Part shown: in pieces, positions 1 to 5,846 of the stretch | How the letters are laid out: every line of letters begins with the position of its first letter | How positions within the stretch are numbered: position 1 is the first letter of the stretch | DNA from: JAVBJN01 sp031546985 | Lineage (GTDB): Bacteria > Bacteroidota > Bacteroidia > Chitinophagales > Chitinophagaceae | Reading direction: 5' to 3' | Assembly: GCA_031546985.1 (NCBI GenBank) | Contig: JAVBJN010000083.1 | Span: forward strand, 1 to 9,440 | Length of the DNA: 9,440 nt | The notes under the pieces: generated by a model | What the model saw: the letters and a program-made list of their open reading frames with translations, nothing else | The model's database searches: none | Told to the model about the DNA's origin: nothing | Program-made: the position numbers and the translations under genes

Positions 1-1123
1 CGAGGTCGAGTATCGAAGGCTGGATATTGGTTGCCGGCTTTACCTGCCAGGTAATGCCTTTCTCTAAGCGTTGCTTCCAGGGGAGACCGCGCATGGGATT
101 TACTTTAAAGGAAGGCTTTTCAATATTGCGTAAACCAGTAGTTTGTTTTTTAAGATTGGTCACCTGGTTGCGGTATTGGGTAAACTGTTGGGTATTGGAT
201 AGCAACTTTTCATTCACGCTTTTGAGTGCATCGGGATTTTGTGACAACCCGAATTTCTGGTCGATGGATTTGTTTACCTGGCTCCGCGTCTGGAACCCCA
301 TTTTCTCTAAATCTTCGGGTTTAGCGCCTTGCATCCCGTACGAACGGGACAAGTCACTTACACCGCCATTATTACCGCTTGTTGAAGCAAGGCCGCGCCC
401 GGAGAGGCTTTCCTCAAATCCCTTCATGCCCTTTAAGTAGTCCAGCGCCTTTTGTTCCAATGCATCGGGATCAGAAGCTATCGCTTTCCAGCCCTTTATC
501 TTTTGGTTGTAGTAATAGGTTTGTTTGTCTATGCCTTTGAGTAAACCTCTGGTGCCCGCAATGTTGGTGGCCGATTGCAGAAGCTGTTGTTTACGCAACT
601 GGATCTGCTTTTGTAACCAGGCATTGTAATCGAGCTGCTGTTGGAGCCGGTTAAGCGCTGCATTGTTACCAGACCATGCTGTTATATTTTCCGCTCCGGG
701 AATATTAGATGCTTGTTGCTGTGCAAAAGCTGCAATACGTTGAATAGAATCAATGGGAGACACACCGGAACGGTACTGTTTTAACTTATTCGTAGCAAGG
801 CTGTCCCACCCCATCCGGTTCAGGCTATCGAAGGTGGTGCCATGTTGCATGTTGCGGGCCAGCAGGCTATCCTTCTTCGGTAGGCTCCCGTATAAGCGTT
901 GTTCTTTACGGGCAAGCTTTTGCAGCGTTTGCTTTGTTTTACGGGTTTCTTTGCGGGCAAGTTCTTGCAGTTGGTGCGTCCTTTTCTGCAGGTAACGGTT
1001 TACCTGCGCAGCATTAAACAGCGTTTGGCCCAGGGTGTCTGGACCAACCTGCATATACTGGGCATTTGCACTATAATAAAAAAGGGTAAGGAATACCACC
1101 CACCAACAATGCATCGGTTTCAT
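1..1123 (-). CDS. Secreted hypothetical protein, coiled-coil N-terminal part (3' end outside window)
   Basis: Reading the minus strand from the ATG at 1123-1121 gives 374 codons with no stop up to the window edge, so the gene continues to the left. Residues 1-21 form a signal peptide (MKPMH start, hydrophobic core WWVVFLTLFYY, then SANA) with likely cleavage before Q22. Residues about 45-90 are Lys/Arg/Gln/Glu-rich with repeated LARKE, which suggests a coiled coil. Gln-rich helical sequence continues to about residue 190. DPDAL (218-222) and NPDAL (296-300) open two similar segments. The last visible part, NPMRGLPWKQRLEKG (342-356) followed by a beta-strand-like stretch, resembles, from memory, the junction before a C-terminal outer-membrane barrel-like domain in uncharacterised Bacteroidota proteins. 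That domain would lie outside the window. No enzyme motif is visible. The gene is transcribed divergently from the vWA adhesin gene. Two ORFs on the opposite strand (27-440, 753-995) are shadows. The function is unknown. Confidence 0.88.
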   Translation of the reverse strand, partial: MKPMHCWWVVFLTLFYYSANAQYMQVGPDTLGQTLFNAAQVNRYLQKRTHQLQELARKETRKTKQTLQKLARKEQRLYGSLPKKDSLLARNMQHGTTFDSLNRMGWDSLATNKLKQYRSGVSPIDSIQRIAAFAQQQASNIPGAENITAWSGNNAALNRLQQQLDYNAWLQKQIQLRKQQLLQSATNIAGTRGLLKGIDKQTYYYNQKIKGWKAIASDPDALEQKALDYLKGMKGFEESLSGRGLASTSGNNGGVSDLSRSYGMQGAKPEDLEKMGFQTRSQVNKSIDQKFGLSQNPDALKSVNEKLLSNTQQFTQYRNQVTNLKKQTTGLRNIEKPSFKVNPMRGLPWKQRLEKGITWQVKPATNIQPSILDL

Positions 1124-1130
1124 ACATATG

Positions 1131-1142
1131 AATTACTACAGA
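1131..1142. repeat. 12-base direct repeat, copy 1 (second copy at 1421-1432)
   Basis: AATTACTACAGA occurs here, 7 bases upstream of the leftward start codon, and again at 1421-1432, about 140 bases upstream of the rightward start. Two exact 12-mers in one 448-base intergenic region could be binding sites for a shared regulator. Chance is not excluded because the region is AT-rich. Confidence 0.5.
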
Positions 1143-1204
1143 AAACATTTCATTCTGCGTCTAAATAGTCTATGTCCGTTGGGAGGTGGTTAATAGAATT
1201 GCTA

Positions 1205-1228
1205 AAATAATACAATATTATATTATTT
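1205..1228. repeat. 24-base near-perfect palindrome, AT-only arms
   Basis: The arms are AAATAATA (1205-1212) and TATTATTT (1221-1228) around a centre containing the palindrome AATATT (1214-1219). Eleven of twelve positions per half match. It lies 82 to 105 bases upstream of the leftward start codon, where an operator could sit. The low complexity raises the probability of chance. Confidence 0.45.
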
Positions 1229-1412
1229 CATAGTCTCAATAAAAAATGTATAAAAAAATAAGTATTTGCTGCAATTTCAATTTAGAAAATATCCTATTTC
1301 ATTGCTGCTTTTAACAGTACCAGGGCTCGTCATACGGCACAGTTACCAGCGCAATTTTTCAGGTTCGGAAAAAGAACTGGAAGAATACATACTTACAAAC
1401 ACAGTGCATGCT

Positions 1413-1430
1413 TGTAGTATAATTACTACA
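1413..1430. repeat. Inverted repeat TGTAGTA-4-TACTACA
   Basis: Perfect 7-base arms (1413-1419 and 1424-1430) are separated by TAAT. The right arm lies inside the second copy of the 12-mer AATTACTACAGA. It ends 22 bases before the candidate -7 box at 1453, so it overlaps the place where the -33 element and a regulator would sit. A role as operator is inferred. Confidence 0.45.
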
Positions 1431-1452
1431 GATGATTCTTAATCAATCCATT

Positions 1453-1460
1453 TACATTTG
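1453..1460 (+). promoter_or_regulatory. Candidate Bacteroidota -7 promoter box
   Basis: TACATTTG matches the TAnnTTTG consensus of the primary sigma factor in Bacteroidota. It lies on the strand of the vWA adhesin gene, with a predicted leader of roughly 105 bases. No TTG is found at the expected -33 distance, so the support is only half of what is wanted. Confidence 0.35.
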
Positions 1461-1470
1461 TTGCGCATAA

Positions 1471-1496
1471 ACGATTGGTCAATTACCAACAATCGT
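1471..1496 (+). repeat. Inverted repeat/hairpin in the presumed 5' leader
   Basis: ACGATTG (1471-1477) and CAATCGT (1490-1496) are exact reverse complements. GGT and ACC nearer the loop can add three pairs if two or three bases bulge. It begins 11 bases after the candidate -7 box, so it would form at the extreme 5' end of the mRNA or act as a DNA operator over the start site. Confidence 0.45.
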
Positions 1497-1571
1497 TTGT
1501 GTAGGTAAGCCATAATTGAACCTGTGGCCTGCATGCAACAAGAACCCTTGTAACAGAACAAAACCACCACA

Positions 1572-4500
1572 ATGAAAAGAACGCTTCTAGCCTTTACGGC
1601 TGGTCTGGCATTGCTATGTGCCGGGCATACCACCGCTCATGCCCAGAACTGCGGATTTGACTTTTATGTTGCCAACGATCAGAGCGGCTCTGTAGATGCC
1701 GCCGAAGACAAGTCGAGCCGGGAATTTATTGTCAAATTGGCCCAAACCCATCCCCTCGGTAATGCCAATGACCGCAACAGGGTGGCACTGGCCGAATGGG
1801 ACCAAACATTTATCCCCTATGTTTTTGCCAATGCCGGCACCAATTTCTCTACCGACATCGCCGACATGATCGCTTACCAGAATGCCGCCCGCACCATCGC
1901 CGGGAGCACCGATGTATACCGGGCATTGCTGAAAGCCTTTCAGAATAAAGACATTACACCCATACCAGGCCGCACCGCAAGAAAAATTATTTTCCTGCTT
2001 ACCGATGCGTCGCCCGGGCAGGTCAGCAGCAATATCATTCCCCTGGCCAGCATGATTAAAGCCACCGGTACCGTTATCGTGGTAATGGCTGTAGGTGAGG
2101 CGGCAAACATTACTACATTGCAGGGCTCCAACGTAGCTTCCGATGCCAGTCTCTATTTTAGCGCTGTCGACTATGCCGCGCTTCAGAACAATGCCACAGC
2201 CACTGTTGCCAGCATGATGTCTGCCTTATGCAGCAATGTACTGCCTCCGGTAAGCTGGGACCTCAAAGCCAACATCAATACCCTGGACTGTGGTACCGGA
2301 ACAGTAAACTACACGGTAGAAAACATCAGTCCCCAGGGTTTCAACAACACCATCAGCACCGCATTCTATGATGGTGATCCTGCATATAGTGCTACCAAAC
2401 TGCTGGCTACTGATGTAAGAACAAGCCAGAACCTCACTGGTGGCGGTACGCTGACCTTTACTTTTACTGATCCATCCCTTCAATTAAAATCACGCATCTG
2501 GGCGGTAGTAAATATGAATGCCGGCAATGCCATTACCCCATTGCCCAACGATCTTAGCCCAAGACTGGCTATAGCAGGAGAACAAAACCCCTACAACAAT
2601 ATAGCGATAAGCCCTACTGCTACCGGCTGCTCAATTAACCTGGTGCTGCAGGTATCCAATACCCTTAAAAGCATCAGTTGCGATAAGACCCTTACCTACG
2701 AGGTTAGCATCTGCAACCAGGGCGCCAGCACCGCAACAGGTGTAATGCCTTCATTTATACCTGGTAACCCCAACCTGGTGCCGGTGAGCATTGCAGGTAC
2801 CAGCGGCATTGGCAAAACAGTAGCCCAATACGCGCATCCTGGTGGCGATGTAATGACTAGTGGTTATGATGGCTACCAGTCTACCCCACTCTACCCTTGT
2901 GCCTCTAACGATATTACTACGCCCTGTGCTATTTTCAGGTATAAGATGGCTTCAGGATCCCAATTTATCGCCAATGCCGTATTCTCTTTTCCTCCGGTGT
3001 CCAATGGCTCAGGCGTGCCCCAGGGTGCAACCATCTTGTCGGCCAGGCTTACTGCCAAAACAGGAGCAGTCGGTTATATCAGTGGTATTAAACTACCCAA
3101 TGTACCCAAGTTTGATTCTACCCACCACCCCGGCGATATATGGACGAACAATCCCACTACCGACACTGCCAAAGCGACCGGTAGCGTAGTGGATGTAACC
3201 CGTGTGGTACAGGAACTGGTAAACCAACCCAGCTGGTCCAATAACTCCACACCGGCTTTAATATGGAAAGGCACTAAAACAATTATGTCGGTTAGCGACC
3301 TCGACAATACTACACTGGATGTGGTATACATGGTACCGTTTTCCATTCCTGCGGGTGAGTGCGCCACTTTTGCCTACCAGTACAAGGATACGTCTGCCAA
3401 TGGTGGTACCTATCATGCAAGTGTAAGTGTAGCTACACTCACTCCGGGCACAACGTTTTTGCCCAGTAGCAACTTTACATCTGGCAGTACCAGTGGACTT
3501 AATGGTTATGATGGCACCGCAGTAGGTAATACAACCGAAGATGCAGTTGTACCCGCCAATACAGGTTGTACGCAAACGCCCAAGCCTATTGCAACAACTG
3601 TAGCCATAAACCCTACCAGCACTTGTGCCGGTAACGGTAACTATGTAACGGCTACCGTTACCATCCAAAACCCCAATACAGAACCGCTGCCTGCCGGTAT
3701 TACCCTGGAAAACCTTACCCAGCAGCTTAACCTTACCGGCACCGGGGCCAAATTTTCGGGCGAGCCTTACGGCTTTACCAATGGCCTGCAAATGAACATT
3801 GCCAATACCCTTGATGCGGCTTACCCTGCAGTACCCAATGCGATTGACGCGCAGAGCGGCACGCGCCTGCTTACCATTCAAAAACTGGCTCCCGGCACCA
3901 GCACGTATAAAATAGATATTGCGGCGGGCACCGTTACTTTTAACCTGGCCTCTACCATTATAAACATTCCGCTTACCTACAATGCAGGTGGTATGAGCGC
4001 TACCGCGCAGGATGCAACAGGCGTAACCATTAACCCCGCACCTGCCGCTATCATTAACTGCCCGGCCGGCGTTACCGCACAGGCGGCTACCTTGCAGATT
4101 ACGGGTACGACTACCGGTACAGGCGGCGCTACCCCAATACGTTGGAGCAGTAATACGAATGGAACTTTTACCGCCAATGGCACCAGCACCAATGCTGCGC
4201 CCGATTATAATTATACCATTACCGATCTCGACCGTGCGCAAGGTTTTGTAAACCTGCAATTGCAGGTATTATCTGCCGCAGGTTGCGAGGCTACTGCCTA
4301 CTGCCAGGTACCCATTACCGGCGCGCAAATGGATTATGGCGATCTGCCTTCGAGCTACGATTTTAATGGTACCGAAAGTCCGGTGGCCGCCGGAGCTATG
4401 AATCCTACTGCCAATATGATGCTGGGCACTGTTGGCGCAGGCGCAGATGCAACTGTAAAATCGAGTGCCAAAGCCGATGGCGATGGTGCAGAAGAAGATG

Positions 4501-5366
4501 GCATTGCAGCTTTTAACCCTATTACACTGAACATGACCAGTTACAGTGTAGATGTTACCTATACCAGCGATGTGCCGGCTACCGTTTGTGGATGGTTTGA
4601 CTGGAACAACAATGGTCACTTTGATGCAGGAGAAGGGGTGTGTAACGCCGTAACAGCTCAGGCAAATGGTACTACCACACTGAGCTGGAGCAACATTAAC
4701 GGTGGCGCTGGTGCTAACGGTGGTATGTTGGGCTACTCCCGTTTTCGTATCAGCAGCGATAATATGAACGCTTATTCCTTCTATGGTCCTACGACCAATG
4801 GAGAGGTAGAAGACTACAATATTCTCGCTGTGGCGTTACCCCTCAACCTGCTCAGCTTTGACGCACAAAAGGCCGATGGCCATGCGATCCTCAATTGGGC
4901 TACTGCAAGTGAAGTGCATACCAGCCATTTCGAAGTAGAGGCGAGCACCAATGGTACCGATTACCGTGCGCTTGGTCGCGTACAGGCAGCAGGCAACAGC
5001 GAAGAAAAGCAGCAGTACACTTACCGCCACATGAGCCCGGCAGCTGGCCGTTATTACTACCGCCTCAAAATGGTAGACCAGGATGGTACTTTCCGTTATT
5101 CGGGTACCCGCATCCTGCATTTCAGCAACCAGGCTACTTTTGTACTGCAACCCAACCCTGCGGGCAACCAGGTGCGCCTCGATGGTATGGCAGAAAACAG
5201 CAGCATTAAAATAATGGATGCCGCAGGCCGCACAGTATTGCAGCAAAAACTGACCGGTACCGCTACAAGTCTTTCTTTGGAAACACTCACTCCTGGCCAC
5301 TACCAGGTAGTGCTTTACAATGCCGAAGGTGCTTTTATTGGCGCACAGAAGCTGGTTAAACAATAA
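1572..5366 (+). CDS. Secreted vWA-domain adhesin-like protein with DNRLRE-like, GEVED and T9SS sorting domains
   Basis: Predicted cell-surface or released adhesin of 1264 residues. The signal peptide ends at AHA24 before Q25. A von Willebrand A domain spans about 28-215 with a full metal-ion-dependent adhesion site: D36-x-S38-x-S40, T113 and D145 (LLTDASPG). Next is a CARDB-like beta-sandwich (about 222-350). A DUF11-like domain (from about 354) is interrupted by a DNRLRE-like module (about 400-587) marked by VPQGATILSA and VVQELVNQPSW...ALIWKG. DUF11-like sequence resumes at IPAGECATFAYQY and another follows to about 836. An Ig/PKD-like segment covers 837-918. A GEVED domain spans about 919-1085 (YGDLP, GWFDWNNNGHFD, GEVEDY). 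A FN3-like module (LPLNLLSFDAQ, about 1089-1185) leads to a type A T9SS C-terminal domain (FVLQPNPAGN from 1190, ending KLVKQ). The ATG at 1572 is chosen because it starts the signal peptide. The gene is monocistronic by context: divergent upstream gene, terminator downstream. The ligand cannot be read from sequence. Large opposite-strand ORFs here are shadows. Confidence 0.93.
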   Translation: MKRTLLAFTAGLALLCAGHTTAHAQNCGFDFYVANDQSGSVDAAEDKSSREFIVKLAQTHPLGNANDRNRVALAEWDQTFIPYVFANAGTNFSTDIADMIAYQNAARTIAGSTDVYRALLKAFQNKDITPIPGRTARKIIFLLTDASPGQVSSNIIPLASMIKATGTVIVVMAVGEAANITTLQGSNVASDASLYFSAVDYAALQNNATATVASMMSALCSNVLPPVSWDLKANINTLDCGTGTVNYTVENISPQGFNNTISTAFYDGDPAYSATKLLATDVRTSQNLTGGGTLTFTFTDPSLQLKSRIWAVVNMNAGNAITPLPNDLSPRLAIAGEQNPYNNIAISPTATGCSINLVLQVSNTLKSISCDKTLTYEVSICNQGASTATGVMPSFIPGNPNLVPVSIAGTSGIGKTVAQYAHPGGDVMTSGYDGYQSTPLYPCASNDITTPCAIFRYKMASGSQFIANAVFSFPPVSNGSGVPQGATILSARLTAKTGAVGYISGIKLPNVPKFDSTHHPGDIWTNNPTTDTAKATGSVVDVTRVVQELVNQPSWSNNSTPALIWKGTKTIMSVSDLDNTTLDVVYMVPFSIPAGECATFAYQYKDTSANGGTYHASVSVATLTPGTTFLPSSNFTSGSTSGLNGYDGTAVGNTTEDAVVPANTGCTQTPKPIATTVAINPTSTCAGNGNYVTATVTIQNPNTEPLPAGITLENLTQQLNLTGTGAKFSGEPYGFTNGLQMNIANTLDAAYPAVPNAIDAQSGTRLLTIQKLAPGTSTYKIDIAAGTVTFNLASTIINIPLTYNAGGMSATAQDATGVTINPAPAAIINCPAGVTAQAATLQITGTTTGTGGATPIRWSSNTNGTFTANGTSTNAAPDYNYTITDLDRAQGFVNLQLQVLSAAGCEATAYCQVPITGAQMDYGDLPSSYDFNGTESPVAAGAMNPTANMMLGTVGAGADATVKSSAKADGDGAEEDGIAAFNPITLNMTSYSVDVTYTSDVPATVCGWFDWNNNGHFDAGEGVCNAVTAQANGTTTLSWSNINGGAGANGGMLGYSRFRISSDNMNAYSFYGPTTNGEVEDYNILAVALPLNLLSFDAQKADGHAILNWATASEVHTSHFEVEASTNGTDYRALGRVQAAGNSEEKQQYTYRHMSPAAGRYYYRLKMVDQDGTFRYSGTRILHFSNQATFVLQPNPAGNQVRLDGMAENSSIKIMDAAGRTVLQQKLTGTATSLSLETLTPGHYQVVLYNAEGAFIGAQKLVKQ

Positions 5367-5392
5367 AGAAAACGGTATACCTACCAAAACGC

Positions 5393-5422
5393 AAAGCCGG
5401 GGGATATTCCTCCGGCTTTTTT
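5393..5422 (+). terminator. Intrinsic terminator after the vWA adhesin gene
   Basis: AAAGCCGGGGG (5393-5403) pairs with CCTCCGGCTTT (5409-5419) across the loop ATATT, giving 11 pairs with one G-U. The downstream arm runs directly into six T residues (5417-5422). It begins 26 bases after the stop codon. This is a canonical Rho-independent terminator and indicates that the protease gene downstream has its own promoter. Confidence 0.9.
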
Positions 5423-5504
5423 ACGATCGTTTGGTGTGGTGCGCTATGCAAATACAGGTATATCCATATCCTTTTATGCACTTTCGAAGAAGCACTTTCT
5501 TTAA

Positions 5505-5526
5505 AATACCGTTTTTAAACGGTATT
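5505..5526. repeat. 22-base palindrome with perfect 10-base arms
   Basis: AATACCGTTT (5505-5514) and AAACGGTATT (5517-5526) are exact reverse complements separated only by TT. The 9-mer AAACGGTAT of the right arm also occurs at 5370-5378, just after the adhesin stop codon. The near-absence of a loop favours a dimeric DNA-binding site over an RNA hairpin. It overlaps the -33 element of the candidate promoter that follows. Confidence 0.6.
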
Positions 5527-5552
5527 GATGAATAAGTTAAATTATTATTTTG
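5525..5552 (+). promoter_or_regulatory. Candidate promoter, TTG-18-TATTTTG
   Basis: TTG at 5525-5527 is followed after 18 bases by TATTTTG (5546-5552), one base short of the TAnnTTTG consensus but with a suitable -33 spacing. It lies 18 bases upstream of the ATG at 5571 and about 295 bases upstream of the protease gene. The right arm of the 22-base palindrome overlaps its TTG, so repression by a factor binding the palindrome is plausible (inference). Confidence 0.35.
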
Positions 5553-5570
5553 CCCTTTAAATACAAGCCT

Positions 5571-5594
5571 ATGAAACCATCATTACTTTCATAA
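5571..5594 (+). other. Seven-codon mini-ORF MKPSLLS, possible ghost start or leader peptide
   Basis: ATG AAA CCA TCA TTA CTT TCA TAA follows the candidate promoter at the short distance typical of Bacteroidota gene starts. The MKPSLLS product looks like the first residues of a signal peptide that stops at once. No long frame resumes in any plus-strand frame. Its last 12 bases overlap the hairpin at 5583-5600. It may be the remnant of a lost secreted-protein gene, an upstream ORF in the leader of the protease gene, or chance. Confidence 0.25.
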
Positions 5595-5600
5595 AAGTAA
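5583..5600 (+). repeat. Inverted repeat TTACTTT-4-AAAGTAA
   Basis: Perfect 7-base arms (5583-5589 and 5594-5600) lie around CATA. The structure overlaps the end of the mini-ORF. It is AT-rich and has no following T-tract, so a terminator role on the plus strand is unlikely. Confidence 0.4.
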
Positions 5601-5760
5601 CGTCACCCACCACCGCTACCAAGTGTATATGTTACATTTAGTTCATAACACACTTCAAACCAACACCCCGGCAGTACTACGAGGTTAAAGCCCAACCAAG
5701 TTTTTGCAGTCCATTCGTACCCGTAATGAATCATTGCCTGCCACGTCTTATTTTTTTTAA

Positions 5761-5779
5761 AATAAAGGATTACTTTATT
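5761..5779. repeat. Inverted repeat AATAAAG-5-CTTTATT
   Basis: Perfect 7-base arms (5761-5767 and 5773-5779) surround GATTA, 68 bases upstream of the protease start and just after a run of eight T residues (5751-5758). The stem is weak. It may be chance in an AT-rich leader. Confidence 0.35.
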
Positions 5780-5846
5780 AACCAACCAAATGAATCCATC
5801 ACCAACCTGGTATTCATTTTTTAACCCATAACCTGTTAGCGCTTTT

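Larger units (their letters stand above)
1124..1571. other. Divergent intergenic region, 448 bases, AT-rich centre
   Basis: This stretch separates the two divergent secreted-protein genes and should hold both promoters. The part at about 1195-1290 is strongly AT-rich. It contains a 24-base near-palindrome (1205-1228), a 12-mer present twice (1131-1142, 1421-1432), a 7-bp inverted repeat (1413-1430), a candidate -7 box (1453-1460) and a second inverted repeat (1471-1496). I found no TAnnTTTG box for the leftward gene and no convincing coding sequence. Neither flanking start codon has a good Shine-Dalgarno sequence, which is usual in Bacteroidota. Confidence 0.85.
5423..5846. other. Intergenic region, 424 bases, between adhesin and protease genes
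   Basis: This stretch is AT-richer than its flanks and holds a 22-base palindrome (5505-5526), a candidate promoter (5525-5552), a 7-codon mini-ORF (5571-5594) and two small hairpins (5583-5600, 5761-5779). The minus strand is open in one frame throughout 5603-5846, but I see no recognisable protein there. The size and the promoter-like start near its middle suggest either a long structured leader for the protease gene or the remains of a lost gene. Confidence 0.75.

Noticed and set aside
27..440. Plus-strand ORF of 137 codons, with others at 753-995 and 899-1168
   Set aside because: They lie opposite the 374-codon minus-strand gene with a signal peptide, have Cys/Phe/Arg-rich random-looking products and no recognisable motif.
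1254..1278. Near match to a -7 promoter box around AGTATTTG
   Set aside because: The TA lies directly before TTTG instead of two bases earlier, and no -33 TTG with proper spacing was found.
1439..1633. Minus-strand ORF of 64 codons overlapping the adhesin start
   Set aside because: It is antisense to the adhesin leader and signal peptide and has no motif or conserved feature.
3258..4259. Minus-strand ORF of 333 codons inside the adhesin gene
   Set aside because: The product is low in structure, rich in Gly/Ile/Arg/Tyr from the antisense of Thr/Asn/Ala/Pro codons, and the plus strand carries clear domains over the same bases.
5320..5535. Plus-strand ORF of 71 codons across the adhesin stop codon
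   Set aside because: It reads through the strong intrinsic terminator and the 22-base palindrome, and overlaps the adhesin C terminus in another frame.
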